A DNA stretch of 64,000 nt from Zwartia hollandica (GTDB taxonomy: Bacteria; Pseudomonadota; Gammaproteobacteria; Burkholderiales; Burkholderiaceae_B): positions 520,636-584,635 of the forward strand of contig NZ_JAHXRI010000010.1 in the NCBI RefSeq assembly GCF_019923725.1, written 5' to 3'. The notes beneath the pieces are model-generated. The model searched no databases. It had not been told where the DNA came from and saw only the letters and a program-made list of their open reading frames with translations. The position numbers and the translations under genes are program-made. The number at the start of each line of letters is the position of its first letter. Position 1 is the stretch's first letter. Positions 30,127 through 39,788 of the stretch are shown piece after piece.

Positions 30127-30147
30127 CCCTATTTCTTAACGGTTGTC

Positions 30148-31197
30148 ATGTCGATACTCTTTCAAGCCTACCCTCTGGCCCGTCAAGCCCTTTTTGCCAT
30201 GGATGCCGAAGCGGCACACGAGGCAACGCTCAGCGCCTTGCAACGCGCCTACGATTGCTCATTCACAAGAGGGTTGATGCACAACCGAGTGGTTGCACCC
30301 ATGACATTGATGGGCCTGGCCTTACAAAACCCTGTGGGGCTCGCTGCGGGCCTAGATAAGAATGGTGCCCACATTGATGCGATGGGAAATTTGGGGTTTG
30401 GCTTTGTTGAGGTGGGTACAGTGACGCCCCGCGCGCAACCTGGCAACCCAAAGCCACGTATGTTCCGCATACCCGAGGCACAGGCGCTGATTAATCGCTT
30501 AGGTTTTAACAATCAAGGGCTTGACACTTTTTTGAGTAACGTCCAGCGCAGCACGTGGCGCACACAAGGTGGTGTCATTGGTTTGAACATCGGCAAAAAC
30601 GCCGATACGCCAATCGAACGCGCTGCAGACGACTACCTCATTGGCTTGGCAGGAGTCTATCCGCATGCCGATTACATCACCGTCAATATCTCCTCGCCCA
30701 ACACAAAAAATCTCCGGGCTCTACAAGGTGAACAGGAACTCGACGAACTGCTATCGCAGCTTGCTCATCGCAGACAAGAGCTTGCTGCACAATATCAGCG
30801 ACGTGTTCCGCTCGCCGTCAAGATTGCACCCGACCTGACAGAAGAGCAGATCGACATCATCACCGAGGTACTTCCTCGCCATGGCATTGACGGCGTCATC
30901 GCTACGAATACGACTATCGCACGCGATGCTGTGCAAGGGTTGGCGCACGCTCAAGAAGCGGGTGGTTTATCGGGCGCCCCGTTGCATGCACGCTCACTCG
31001 AAGTGATTGCACGACTGCGCGCAAAGCTTGGACCGGACTTCGCCATCATTGGTGTGGGTGGAATCGTTTCTGGTAAACATGCGGCTGAAAAAATCTCCGC
31101 CGGTGCGAATGCCGTGCAGCTCTACACCGGTTTGATTTATAAGGGGCCCGCATTGGTCGGTGAGTGTGTTCGCGAGATTGCAAAACTAGGTAAATAA
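30148..31197 (+). CDS. pyrD: dihydroorotate dehydrogenase, class 2 (quinone)
   Basis: FMN enzyme of pyrimidine synthesis that passes electrons to quinone at the inner membrane. 349 residues. The N-terminal amphipathic helical region (1-40) typical of class 2 is present. Other signatures are [10 protein letters not shown], the catalytic Ser in [12 protein letters not shown], and the FMN phosphate site IGVGGIVSG. It closes the MFS-to-pyrD run and is followed by a strong terminator. Confidence 0.96.
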   Translation: MSILFQAYPLARQALFAMDAEAAHEATLSALQRAYDCSFTRGLMHNRVVAPMTLMGLALQNPVGLAAGLDKNGAHIDAMGNLGFGFVEVGTVTPRAQPGNPKPRMFRIPEAQALINRLGFNNQGLDTFLSNVQRSTWRTQGGVIGLNIGKNADTPIERAADDYLIGLAGVYPHADYITVNISSPNTKNLRALQGEQELDELLSQLAHRRQELAAQYQRRVPLAVKIAPDLTEEQIDIITEVLPRHGIDGVIATNTTIARDAVQGLAHAQEAGGLSGAPLHARSLEVIARLRAKLGPDFAIIGVGGIVSGKHAAEKISAGANAVQLYTGLIYKGPALVGECVREIAKLGK

Positions 31198-31206
31198 GAC
31201 GACCCA

Positions 31207-31240
31207 AATAAAAAAACCACCCGAGGGTGGTTTTTTTATT
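31207..31240. terminator. bidirectional terminator between pyrD and phasin
   Basis: A perfect 16-bp inverted repeat: CCACCC-GA-GGGTGG flanked by AATAAAAAAA and TTTTTTTATT. The A/T arms give a U-tract on both strands, so it ends both pyrD (plus) and the phasin gene (minus, stop at 31254). Confidence 0.92.
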
Positions 31241-31253
31241 GCGGCGTTGTAGC

Positions 31254-31829
31254 TTAGGCTGAACGACGACCACGAGTAGCGGACTTAGCAGCTTCTGCAG
31301 CTTGACCAGCTGCTTTGAAGGTTGCGTTCGCAGCAGCAGCAAGATTCTTCTCGGCAACTTCAGCAGCCTGCTTGGCAGCTTTAGTCATCGAGTCGTAAGC
31401 CGAACTGGCCTGAGCCATCGAGTTCTTCAACATGGCCACAGCACCTTCAGAACCCGCTGGAGCACTCTTGGTGAACTGCTCGATTGCGTCCTGAACATGC
31501 TTCTGCCCTTCAGCAATCTGCGACTCGCTCAGTTTGGCCAAGTCAGCCTGCACTGTTGAAACGATGTCGTATACATGCTTGCTGTAAGCCATCGCTTTTT
31601 CTGCGCTTGGCTGGACCAGACCTGACGAAAGCGACAAAGCTTCTTGTGCGTCTTTTACGCCAACAACTTGCTGCGAAGTAGCCGACACTTCGTCGATCGT
31701 AGCTTTCAAGGCCTTGAGGTTGAGGTCAACAAGCTTCTCGAAACCTGAAAAAACTGAACCCTGAACAGCCACGAATGCATCGATGGCCGCTTTTTGACTA
31801 TTTAGGACCTGCTGAGGAATTGCAGACAT
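31254..31829 (-). CDS. phaP: phasin family protein
   Basis: Coats polyhydroxyalkanoate granules. 191 residues, Ala/Lys-rich and almost wholly helical, with the phasin signature near the N-terminus (QKAAIDAFVAVQGSVFSGFEKLVDLNLKALKA). The C-terminal 30 residues are Ala-rich and end basic (KSATRGRRSA). It starts at the ATG 31829 with GGAG upstream. The promoter is near-consensus and overlapped by a palindrome. Strong expression is expected, as for phasins in other Burkholderiales. No PHA synthase gene is in the window. Confidence 0.9.
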   Translation of the reverse strand: MSAIPQQVLNSQKAAIDAFVAVQGSVFSGFEKLVDLNLKALKATIDEVSATSQQVVGVKDAQEALSLSSGLVQPSAEKAMAYSKHVYDIVSTVQADLAKLSESQIAEGQKHVQDAIEQFTKSAPAGSEGAVAMLKNSMAQASSAYDSMTKAAKQAAEVAEKNLAAAANATFKAAGQAAEAAKSATRGRRSA

Positions 31830-31890
31830 GGTGTTCTCCAAAATGAATTAAATGTTTGTTTGCTGCGATATGTTGCAGTGCACAAGTGTC

Positions 31891-31918
31891 ATTTTAGGCT
31901 GAAAAAATGCCGTGTCAA
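31891..31918 (-). promoter_or_regulatory. strong sigma-70 promoter of the phasin gene
   Basis: On the minus strand, TTGACA (31918-31913) and TAAAAT (31896-31891) are separated by 16 bases. This is the best sigma-70 promoter in the window and lies 62 bases before the ATG. A perfect palindrome overlaps its -35. Confidence 0.8.
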
Positions 31919-31931
31919 CAAATATTTGTTG
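31916..31931. promoter_or_regulatory. 16-bp palindrome overlapping the phasin -35 (operator candidate)
   Basis: CAACAAATATTTGTTG is a perfect palindrome whose inner edge shares three bases with the TTGACA box. This position suits a repressor such as PhaR, which represses phasin genes in other bacteria, but the binding protein is inferred. A second, weaker CTGC-N8-GCAG repeat lies in the leader at about 31862-31877. Confidence 0.6.
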
Positions 31932-31992
31932 CGGCGCACCAAAAAACCACAATATTTTTATGTGGTTAAGTTAATCTTATAATTGTGAGTGT

Positions 31993-32817
31993 TTACTGCG
32001 CACTCGTTGCCCCAGTTTCATAGCCTAAAGCTTCTGAAATTGTGGCTGCCGTTGCAACCAGCTGTGGAATCCAAGCATCTTGCAGACGACTTGATGGCGC
32101 AGAAATAGACAAGCCAGCCACCAACTTGCCGGCGTCGTCATAAATGCCCGCGGCAATACAGCGCACTCCCATCTCAAGCTCTTCATTGTCTCGCGCATAG
32201 CCTAACTGCCGAACAAGTGAGAGTTCGCGTTCTAGGGCTTCAAGACTTTTGATGCTATTGGCAGTGCCCCCTGCCAGGCCGGTACGTGTGGCATAGGCTC
32301 GCAATTGCCGCGCGTCCACCGAGGAAAGAAACAGTTTGCCGTTGGACGTGAGATGCAAGGGTGCGCGACCACCAATAGCGCGCACTACCTGCATGCCCGA
32401 GCGTTCGCTCCAGGCGCGATCGATATACACGATTTCGTCACCCTGCTGCACGGAGAGATTAACTGTCTGACCGGTCAAGGCGTGCAACGCCCGCATGGCA
32501 TCAATAGCCGCCTCTCGAACGTTTAGGCGCCCCTTCACCAGCGAGCCTAGCTCTAGCAAGCGCATGCCTAGCTGATACAAGCCGCTATCCACGCGTTCAA
32601 CGTAACGCCCGATTACTAAATCATTGAGGATGCGATGAGCGGTCGAGGTGTGTAACCCGGTGGTTCGGGCCAGATCTTTGAGTGGAACGGGATCTGGTTG
32701 AGCCGCTAAAGCATCAAGCAACTGTGTGGCTCGACCTAAAACCTGAATCGCCATCTCAGCAGATCCCGAGGAAATAGGGGGCGACAAGACTGTGGAAGAT
32801 GAAACGGTGCGCGACAT
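31993..32817 (-). CDS. IclR-family transcriptional regulator
   Basis: A 274-residue regulator. An N-terminal ~25-residue Ser-rich lead is followed by a winged helix-turn-helix (VPLKDLARTTGLHTSTAHRILNDLV, about 44-68). The IclR effector-binding domain follows (QQGDEIVYIDRAW, MGVRCIAAGIYDD). The effector is unknown. It lies between the phasin gene and divergent fhs (151 bp), so fhs is a candidate target, which is inference. Confidence 0.93.
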   Translation of the reverse strand: MSRTVSSSTVLSPPISSGSAEMAIQVLGRATQLLDALAAQPDPVPLKDLARTTGLHTSTAHRILNDLVIGRYVERVDSGLYQLGMRLLELGSLVKGRLNVREAAIDAMRALHALTGQTVNLSVQQGDEIVYIDRAWSERSGMQVVRAIGGRAPLHLTSNGKLFLSSVDARQLRAYATRTGLAGGTANSIKSLEALERELSLVRQLGYARDNEELEMGVRCIAAGIYDDAGKLVAGLSISAPSSRLQDAWIPQLVATAATISEALGYETGATSAQ

Positions 32818-32968
32818 GGTGGGTTGATGTAGTCAGTAACCGCTGCGGCAGTGCAGCATAAGGAATTCTATCTCATATTATGAAACGCACTGCTTCTTGC
32901 GTCAAATCTCGCATCCAAGCGCTGCTTGCTAGGTATCATCACCCCATTCTCTTTTAAGGCAACCTCTC

Positions 32969-34642
32969 ATGCGCTCTGACCTCGACATCGCTCAAGCCGC
33001 ACACAAGCGACCAATTCTTGACCTCGCCCCAGAACAAGCAGGTATTCCCAACGAGGCGTTAGAGCCTTACGGCAGATTCAAGGCGAAGCTATCCCTTGAA
33101 TACATCCGCACTCTCGATTCAAGACCGGACGGAAAATTAATTCTGGTCACAGCGATTTCGCCAACTCCCGCGGGCGAGGGCAAAACCACGACGACCGTGG
33201 GTCTCGGTGACGCTTTAAATTACATCGGTAAACGCGCCATGATCTGTTTGCGTGAACCCTCGCTTGGTCCAGTGTTTGGCATGAAAGGGGGTGCGGCCGG
33301 CGGAGGCATGGCACAAGTCGTTCCCATGGAAGATATCAACCTGCACTTCACGGGTGACTTCAATGCCATTGCGCTCGCCAATAATTTGCTGGCGGCCTTA
33401 ATCGATAACCACATTCACCATGGCAATAAGCTGGGCTTTGATGTGCGACGTATTAGTTGGCGCCGTGTCGTGGATCTAAATGATCGCGCCTTACGTCAAA
33501 TCGTAGTCGGCTTGGGTGGCACCGCAAACGGCTTCCCGCGTGAAGATCGCTTCGACATTGTTGTCGCCTCCGAAGTCATGGCGATCTTTTGCTTAGTCAA
33601 AAATCTAAAGGAACTAAAAGAACGATTAGCAGACATCGTCGTAGGCTATTCCTTAGCTGGCAAACCAATTCGCGCACGCGACCTACAGGCACAGGGTGCC
33701 ATGGCGGCTCTGTTGAAGGAAGCGCTGGCTCCGAACCTCGTCCAAACGCTTGAGAACAACCTCGCTCTGGTACACGGCGGACCGTTCGCCAATATTGCGC
33801 ATGGGTGCAATACCGTCCTGGCGACCTCAACCGCGCTCAAGCTCGCCGACTATGTCGTCACCGAAGCCGGCTTTGGTGCCGACCTCGGTGCGGAAAAGTT
33901 TTTAGATATCAAGTGCCGCAAAGCGGGCTTGAAACCTTCTGCCGTGGTGCTGGTCGCAACGGTACGCGCGTTGAAGTATCACGGCGGGGTCGAGGTAAAA
34001 GATGTTGGCTCAGAAAATCTCGAGGCCCTGCGCCTAGGTCTAGTGAATCTCGAGCGCCACATACATAACATCACTAAAAATTTCGGTTTGCCTTGTGTTG
34101 TGGCGATCAACCATCGCACAGAGGATACTGCGGCGGAAATCGCCCTGCTCCAAGCGACAGCCGCCTCACTTGGCGTGGAAGTTGTCCTGGCAGAGCACTG
34201 GGCAAAAGGTGGCGCTGGCGCAGCCGAACTCGCTCGCGCAGTTGTCAAACTGTGCGAGCGACCCAATCACTTCAAGTTTCTCTATGAAGATCAGGCGACG
34301 CTTTGGGATAAAGTTCAAACCATTGCAACCAAAATCTACGCAGCAGCAGGTATCTCGGCTGATGCAAAAGTCCGGGCACAGTTCGCGCAACTGGAAGCGG
34401 AAGGTTATGGTCACCTCCCAGTATGCATTGCGAAGACACAATATTCATTTTCAAGCGACGCGAAACTACGCGGCGCCCCAAGTGATCACCTATTGAATAT
34501 TCGGGAAGTACGCCTCGCAGCAGGTGCGGGGTTCGTCGTGGTCGTGTGTGGCGACATCATGACGATGCCGGGGTTACCCGTCGTGCCAGCAGCCAATGGC
34601 ATCGACATCAACGATGCCGGAGAAATCACCGGCCTATCGTGA
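32969..34642 (+). CDS. fhs: formate--tetrahydrofolate ligase
   Basis: ATP-dependent formation of 10-formyl-THF from formate, feeding one-carbon metabolism. 557 residues. The P-loop [15 protein letters not shown] is at 66-80, followed by [18 protein letters not shown] and the typical C-terminal [10 protein letters not shown]. The frame is intact. Divergent from the IclR regulator; a TATCAT box lies at 32934-32939 but without a clear -35. Confidence 0.97.
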   Translation: MRSDLDIAQAAHKRPILDLAPEQAGIPNEALEPYGRFKAKLSLEYIRTLDSRPDGKLILVTAISPTPAGEGKTTTTVGLGDALNYIGKRAMICLREPSLGPVFGMKGGAAGGGMAQVVPMEDINLHFTGDFNAIALANNLLAALIDNHIHHGNKLGFDVRRISWRRVVDLNDRALRQIVVGLGGTANGFPREDRFDIVVASEVMAIFCLVKNLKELKERLADIVVGYSLAGKPIRARDLQAQGAMAALLKEALAPNLVQTLENNLALVHGGPFANIAHGCNTVLATSTALKLADYVVTEAGFGADLGAEKFLDIKCRKAGLKPSAVVLVATVRALKYHGGVEVKDVGSENLEALRLGLVNLERHIHNITKNFGLPCVVAINHRTEDTAAEIALLQATAASLGVEVVLAEHWAKGGAGAAELARAVVKLCERPNHFKFLYEDQATLWDKVQTIATKIYAAAGISADAKVRAQFAQLEAEGYGHLPVCIAKTQYSFSSDAKLRGAPSDHLLNIREVRLAAGAGFVVVVCGDIMTMPGLPVVPAANGIDINDAGEITGLS

Positions 34643-34665
34643 CCGCTTACCGTAATCGCTAGACG

Positions 34666-35481
34666 CTACTTTGTCACCGGAGGCTCGTACCGTGCGCCCA
34701 ACCGCAAGGCTTCCGCGCGCAAAAACTCCAGCGCCTCTAGGGCAGCCGCCGCATCGCCTTTGACGCCAAGCTCAATATGCGGAACGCTCCCACCCTCGCC
34801 AACGGAGGGAAGACTGAAAGCCTTCACCGTTGGCCATTTTTGCTCTAGCGCCTCGAGCGCGGGGGTGATTCTAGATTCGGGTAGGCCGTAAACGATAAAG
34901 GAATGCTCCGCGCGATCTTCCTTGTTATGCAGATGCGCATAACGCGTGTCCAGCATCGACTCAAGCATGGGCCATGCCATGACAGGAAAGCCTGGCACAA
35001 AGGTATGGTCGTGAATAAAAAAACCAGGGATCCGATTGAAGGGGTTCGGCACTGCCTCACAACCTTGGGGGAAGAATCCCATCTGCAGACGTTGTTGGTT
35101 TTCAGGCGCATTCATATCGGCTGACCCCTGACCTTTCGCAGCGTTCTCAGCACAACGAATCGTGATTTGTTCTTTCGCAAAATCGTTAAGCTCGAGTGGC
35201 ACACCCAAGGCGGCTGCCGCAGCTTGCCGCGTGTGATCATCCGGCGTGGCCCCAATACCACCGCAGCTCAACACAATATCTCCGGAAGCAAAGCTGCGTT
35301 TGTAAGCCGCTGTGAGGGCCGCACGATCGTCGGACAAAATTTCAACCCAGGACAGCTGTAGCCCTCGAGCCCCCAGTAATTCCACAACTTTTGGAAAATG
35401 CTTGTCTTGCCTGCGCCCCGAGAGGATTTCGTCGCCAACAACGATAAGACCGAAGCGAGATTTTTGTGTAGAGGCAGGCAT
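34666..35481 (-). CDS. CinA-like / molybdopterin-binding (MoCF) domain protein
   Basis: A 271-residue protein with one MoCF-type domain: GLIVVGDEILSGRRQDKHF at about 12-30 and the SCGGIGATPDDHTRQAAAAALG signature near 75-96. This corresponds to the N-terminal domain of CinA without the C-terminal nicotinamide-nucleotide amidohydrolase half. CinA N-terminal domains have ADP-ribose pyrophosphatase activity in some species. The exact role here is unknown. It converges on fhs (23 bp). Confidence 0.88.
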   Translation of the reverse strand: MPASTQKSRFGLIVVGDEILSGRRQDKHFPKVVELLGARGLQLSWVEILSDDRAALTAAYKRSFASGDIVLSCGGIGATPDDHTRQAAAAALGVPLELNDFAKEQITIRCAENAAKGQGSADMNAPENQQRLQMGFFPQGCEAVPNPFNRIPGFFIHDHTFVPGFPVMAWPMLESMLDTRYAHLHNKEDRAEHSFIVYGLPESRITPALEALEQKWPTVKAFSLPSVGEGGSVPHIELGVKGDAAAALEALEFLRAEALRLGARYEPPVTK

Positions 35482-35564
35482 AAACGTTCCAAAAAAGTAT
35501 CAATCAGGTACAGCCGACATTTCAGCACAAATGTTGCCCGACATGTCACGCGGGCCTCAGCAAA

Positions 35565-36380
35565 CTAGTCAAATGCAAGGTTCTCTTGGCGCAGGCGACG
35601 CAGGGCGGCCAGGCCAAAATGTGTGTAGATCAAGCCCGAAAATACGGGTAAAAATACCCACGCAGGGGGTAAGAGATTTAACAGCGCGCAAACTAAGCCA
35701 ATAACCCAGAATCCTGTGCTGTGGCGAGCAATCAGCTCCGTACGTTCGGCGGCGCTGGCATGATCGACGATCGCATCGAGTCGCATCATGCGCGAAAACG
35801 CAAACGTCCACCACAACAACGAAACCAATAGACCCAGCGGCGGAAACAGCCAAAACGGCAAGGTCAACAGCCAACCGACCATAAATAGCACGCTGACCCA
35901 GAGCGCATTCCAGAGGCTCACGATGAAAGCATGTTGGCCTGCCACCTGGAGATCACTGTAATGATGGCGAGACACATGTCGCACCACAATCGGCATCACA
36001 AAGACGGCGGCGACAGCCAAACCGAGGATTCCTGTTAACGGTAACAAGATCGCTGCAACCATTAAAGGCAACAACCACGCCTTGATTGCTGCAAGCGAGA
36101 ACAGTCCCATGGACTGCAACCATTGCGCCGCGACCAGCAAGGGTGTGGTTGCACTCAGCTGTTGATCAAGCCAGTCGGTCAAGGGGCCTAAAGCCAAAAA
36201 CAACACTAACAGGGCACCTACCATCATCAACATAAATGGCAAAAGTAACGCGAGCAACATCTTTGGATGGAACTGAGATAGTAGGGCGCGACCAAAGGCG
36301 TCTCCGACACCAGTCAGCCCCGCAGAGCGGGGGCTGTTCGGAAAAGCTCGGTCAGAAATCGGCTTGGGGGGTTGCATCAT
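35565..36380 (-). CDS. EI24 domain membrane protein (CysZ-like)
   Basis: A 271-residue inner-membrane protein with about five to six hydrophobic helices (first near 40-68, others around 115-150, 180-205 and 230-255). EI24/CysZ features include the FWLFPPLGLLVSLLWWTFAFSRMMR stretch. CysZ of enterics is a sulfate permease, but most betaproteobacterial EI24 proteins are uncharacterised, so no substrate is claimed. The start could be either of two adjacent ATGs (36380 or 36377). Confidence 0.82.
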   Translation of the reverse strand: MMQPPKPISDRAFPNSPRSAGLTGVGDAFGRALLSQFHPKMLLALLLPFMLMMVGALLVLFLALGPLTDWLDQQLSATTPLLVAAQWLQSMGLFSLAAIKAWLLPLMVAAILLPLTGILGLAVAAVFVMPIVVRHVSRHHYSDLQVAGQHAFIVSLWNALWVSVLFMVGWLLTLPFWLFPPLGLLVSLLWWTFAFSRMMRLDAIVDHASAAERTELIARHSTGFWVIGLVCALLNLLPPAWVFLPVFSGLIYTHFGLAALRRLRQENLAFD

Positions 36381-36445
36381 AAACTTGTCGCGTGGAGTGA
36401 ATTAAAACCCGGCTATCATAGACAAACAAACACCTCAGTGCATCG

Positions 36446-36826
36446 ATGACATTACATCTACCTGGCACCACAGCACTCATTGAGCAGCTCAAACAGCCTG
36501 CTCAACGTCTCGCCCTGTGTTTTTGCGCGGCATGGTGCGATGCGTGCAAAGCCTACAAACCAAAGCTCGAAGCGCTCGCGTCAGCACATCCGGACATCTG
36601 CTTCGTCTGGATCGATATCGAAGATCATCCAGACTTGTTGGGCGATGAAGATGTTGAGAACTTTCCCACCATTGGCATTTTGGATGGAGGAAGCGTACGT
36701 TTCATGGGCACGATCTTGCCACACATCGAACATCTCGAACGATTGCTCGAAGCGATGCGCGCACCTGGCAAAGCCCAGGCTTGTAGGCTACCTGGCGATT
36801 TGTTAAGTCTTTTGACGCGTGCCTAA
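36446..36826 (+). CDS. thioredoxin-fold protein with WCDAC active site
   Basis: A 126-residue thioredoxin-like protein with no signal peptide. The active site is WCDAC (Cys31, Cys34), not the WCGPC of thioredoxin 1. The cis-Pro region FPTIGIL is present near 75. It is probably a cytoplasmic disulfide reductase or thioredoxin variant; the partner is unknown. Divergent from the EI24 gene by 65 bp and convergent with the helicase gene. Confidence 0.88.
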   Translation: MTLHLPGTTALIEQLKQPAQRLALCFCAAWCDACKAYKPKLEALASAHPDICFVWIDIEDHPDLLGDEDVENFPTIGILDGGSVRFMGTILPHIEHLERLLEAMRAPGKAQACRLPGDLLSLLTRA

Positions 36827-36848
36827 ACCACACAAACCATCGTCTAAC

Positions 36849-38303
36849 CTACGTTTTTTTGATTGCTGCGCCAAGCAACAGCCCGACGGGGCGTTTCCCA
36901 AGCAAGGCCGGCTTTTTTCCGGTTGACGCCGGCGCCTGTGCAGCTGCAGCGACAGCCGCCGCCGACGGCTCATAAGGTTTTAAAAAAAACTCATCGATCG
37001 GCTTGACTGGTGCGCTGTAGCGACTTGGGCGTGCGCCCCGCTCGTTACCGGAGCCTCGGGCTTCGGCACGCGGCCCACGCTCCGAACGCTCTGTGCGCTC
37101 AGAGGCGCGTGCAATCAACTCGCCTGGAATTTGTAAGGTGCCACGTGTGACAGGCGTCTTGATGAGTTTTTCAATATCTAGCAGATACTTTTCTTCGGCA
37201 GGTGAAAACAAAGAGATCGCTTCGCCCTTAGCACCCGCACGCCCAGTTCGGCCAATACGATGGACATAGTCTTCCGCGCTATGCGGCAAGTCATAATTGA
37301 TCACACAAGGCACGCCGGCCACGTCCAGACCACGCGCAGCCACATCGGTCGCCACCAATACCTCGAGCTCGCCGGCTTTGAAGGCGTCAAGCGCTTTCAT
37401 GCGGTCAGCCTGGGATTTATCGCCGTGAATGGATTCGGCTCGCACACCATCCAGTTCAAGCTGACGCGCTAGACGCCCTGTCCCAATTTTGGTGTTGGAA
37501 AACACAATCACTTGCTTTAACCCGCGAGACTTAACGAGATGCACTACCGCCGCACGCTTCGCATCGCCCGACATCGCATAAGCAATTTGCGTCACTGTAT
37601 CGGCCGTGGCATTTCGCTTAGCAACCTCAATCTCCACAGGACTATTGAGGTAGGTGCGAGCGAGCTTACGAATTTCGTTACTGAACGTCGCCGAAAACAA
37701 GAGCGTTTGTCGCTGCGCCGGCAAGAGGCGAATAATCCGTTCGAGGTCGGGCAAGAAGCCCATATCTAACATGCGATCGGCTTCATCCAGGACCAAGATA
37801 CCCACTTGTCCAAGATTCACATTGCGCTGCTCGACGTGATCAAGCAGCCGTCCGGGCGTTGCAATCAACACTTCACAACCATTGCGTAGCGCCTCTTTTT
37901 GAGGGCCGATGTCGACACCGCCGAACACAACCGTCGAGCGCAACATCGTCTGTTTACCGTAACGCTTAACGCTCTCAGCAACCTGATCGGCGAGTTCACG
38001 CGTGGGTGTCAAAATCAATGCACGCACGGGGTGTCGAGCGGGCGATGCGCTCGAGTTGGCGTGTTGCATCAGTCTGTGCAGAATGGGTAACGTGAACGCA
38101 GCTGTCTTGCCCGTTCCAGTCTGGGCCGCCCCCATCACATCGTTGCCCGCCATCACCGAGGGCAAGGCTTGAGCCTGGATGGGCGTTGGCGTGGTGTATC
38201 CGGTATCTGATACCGCCTGCAACAAGGCAGGATGCAGTCCGATCTCGGCAAAAGTGAGGGTAGCCGGCTCAGGCTGTAATACGGTTTGAGTGTTTGAAGT
38301 CAT
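36849..38303 (-). CDS. rhlE: DEAD-box RNA helicase, RhlE family
   Basis: ATP-dependent RNA helicase of 484 residues. Motifs in order: Q motif (TYTTPTPIQAQALP region, about 35-48), AQTGTGKT, PTRELADQ, DEADRMLDMGF, LFSATFS, and HRIGRTGRAG. The C-terminal ~90 residues are Arg/Glu/Gly- then Ala-rich with no fold, as in RhlE. It likely acts in ribosome assembly or RNA turnover. The start is the ATG at 38303 (MTSNTQTVLQ); 110 further in-frame codons upstream lack family resemblance. Confidence 0.93.
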   Translation of the reverse strand: MTSNTQTVLQPEPATLTFAEIGLHPALLQAVSDTGYTTPTPIQAQALPSVMAGNDVMGAAQTGTGKTAAFTLPILHRLMQHANSSASPARHPVRALILTPTRELADQVAESVKRYGKQTMLRSTVVFGGVDIGPQKEALRNGCEVLIATPGRLLDHVEQRNVNLGQVGILVLDEADRMLDMGFLPDLERIIRLLPAQRQTLLFSATFSNEIRKLARTYLNSPVEIEVAKRNATADTVTQIAYAMSGDAKRAAVVHLVKSRGLKQVIVFSNTKIGTGRLARQLELDGVRAESIHGDKSQADRMKALDAFKAGELEVLVATDVAARGLDVAGVPCVINYDLPHSAEDYVHRIGRTGRAGAKGEAISLFSPAEEKYLLDIEKLIKTPVTRGTLQIPGELIARASERTERSERGPRAEARGSGNERGARPSRYSAPVKPIDEFFLKPYEPSAAAVAAAAQAPASTGKKPALLGKRPVGLLLGAAIKKT

Positions 38304-38362
38304 TGAATTATTTAAGAAATCACCCACCAGTGTACCGCAGCTAGCCCAATAAACCGCAGGTT

Positions 38363-38695
38363 TTAGGCAAGGAATAGCCAACGCGCGGTCCAAAGGACCG
38401 CCATTCCAGACACAATCAGGACAAAACTGTTCCGCGTCCAGCAAAATAGAGCCGTGGCGACCACTGCGGCAAACAGCCTCAAGTCCACTTGCGGCCCGAG
38501 CTCTGGGTGCCAGGGCAGCAGCTCCGGCACAATGATTCCGGTCAACGCTGCCAGGGGCGCATACCTTAGCGCACGCTGCAAGCGATCGGGCAGAGGCAAA
38601 AGATGGCCAAACAGCACATATCCTGTTCGGCAAATCAAACTCGTGGAGGCGAGCAAGACAATGGCTGAGTAGACATACCAGGACTGCTCAATCAC
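38363..38695 (-). CDS. azlD: branched-chain amino acid exporter small subunit AzlD
   Basis: A 110-residue protein with about four hydrophobic helices of the AzlD family (RALRYAPLAALTGIIVPELL, LFAAVVATALFCWTRN). It starts at a GTG (38695) whose last bases form the azlC stop (GTGA overlap), so the two subunits are coupled. With AzlC it exports branched-chain amino acids or related compounds. Confidence 0.88.
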   Translation of the reverse strand: MIEQSWYVYSAIVLLASTSLICRTGYVLFGHLLPLPDRLQRALRYAPLAALTGIIVPELLPWHPELGPQVDLRLFAAVVATALFCWTRNSFVLIVSGMAVLWTARWLFLA

Positions 38696-39447
38696 GATCC
38701 TGACCCCGTCGTTGTGATGTTCCGATGAAGCTGAGACTCTGCCCACATTCCCGCAGCAATACCGACCACCGTCGACGCCACCAAACCCATACGCAATGGC
38801 CAGGGCTGGGTCAGCCAAGCTGTGGCGCCGGCGGCCAACACCGAGATCATTGCAGGTCGCGTTTTGATGAGTGGCAACATTAACGCCATCAATGCCAATA
38901 CTGCTGCGAACTCCAGCGACCACGAAGCTGGAACCGACGCACTCAACGTAATTCCGATCAGTGAGGTTAACTGCCACATGGCCCAGCAGGGAATGGTGGC
39001 ACCAATAAAAAACCACAATTGCTCTGTATTGCCCTTCTGGGGGGCAGCCCCAAACCGCCCAATGAACGTCACAAAAACAATATCGACATTCATGAACCCT
39101 AGCAGCAAACGCTTAGGCCAGGGCATGTGTTTGAAATACGGATGCATCGCTGCACCAAAAATGAGAAACCGCAAGTTCACGATGATGCCTGCACCGAAAA
39201 TCAGCCAAAGTGGTGCGCCAACAACCAATAACGGTATCGCCGTCAGCTGAGCCGAACCCGCATAAACCAGGAGTGACATCACAGCCGCCGCAGGTGCGGA
39301 AAGCCCCGACTTCACCATGGCGACACCGGTGACGATGCCCCAGATTGCCAGCGCGATAAGCCCCGGCGCAATTGCGCGCGCGCCCTCAAAAAACGCACGG
39401 CGTCTGAGCGTGCGTAGAGCGATCGAATCCAATGGTTTAGCAGCCAC
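38692..39447 (-). CDS. azlC: branched-chain amino acid exporter large subunit AzlC
   Basis: A 251-residue membrane protein with the AzlC signature FFEGARAIAPGLIALAIWGIVTGVAMVKSGLS (about 19-50) and further helices. The family exports branched-chain amino acids. The gene is coupled to azlD by a 4-base overlap. A 121-bp gap separates it from the divergent zinc-finger gene. Confidence 0.92.
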   Translation of the reverse strand: MAAKPLDSIALRTLRRRAFFEGARAIAPGLIALAIWGIVTGVAMVKSGLSAPAAAVMSLLVYAGSAQLTAIPLLVVGAPLWLIFGAGIIVNLRFLIFGAAMHPYFKHMPWPKRLLLGFMNVDIVFVTFIGRFGAAPQKGNTEQLWFFIGATIPCWAMWQLTSLIGITLSASVPASWSLEFAAVLALMALMLPLIKTRPAMISVLAAGATAWLTQPWPLRMGLVASTVVGIAAGMWAESQLHRNITTTGSGS

Positions 39448-39568
39448 GTATCAGTTCAACGACAAACGACAATGCGAAAATTTGAGGGGTTTTTATCTTT
39501 CGATTGCGCTATTGTAGACCGTGCAGTTGTTACAATGATTGCAACACGTTATTTTCACGAGACGCGCA

Positions 39569-39778
39569 ATGACACAAGCATCTAGCTCCACTGAAAACCA
39601 ACAAGCGATCATGCTGACGGGTGACGACTTACCCCTGCATTGCCCCGGTCCGAAAGCTCCGCTCTGGAGCATGCATCCACGCGTTTTTCTTGATGTCACC
39701 AAAACCGGTGTTGCCAAGTGCCCGTATTGCAGCACCGAATACCGCCTGGCACCTGGTGCAGTTGTGCACGCTCACTAG
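39569..39778 (+). CDS. zinc-finger protein (zf-CHCC, NDUFS6-like)
   Basis: A 69-residue protein with a CHCC zinc site: CPGPKAPLWSMHPRVFLDV then CPYCSTEYRL. This is the small zinc-finger family related to the mitochondrial complex I 13-kDa (NDUFS6) subunit and is common in betaproteobacteria. The ATG at 39569 follows GACGCGCA with no strong ribosome-binding site. A TACAAT -10-like box lies about 30 bases upstream. The next gene begins about 10 bases after its stop. Confidence 0.88.
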   Translation: MTQASSSTENQQAIMLTGDDLPLHCPGPKAPLWSMHPRVFLDVTKTGVAKCPYCSTEYRLAPGAVVHAH

Positions 39779-39788
39779 GCTGCCCACC

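Noticed and set aside
38304-38633. 110-codon N-terminal extension of the DEAD-box helicase
   Set aside because: Has no family resemblance and overlaps the azlD region on the same strand; the ATG at 38303 gives a normal RhlE N-terminus.
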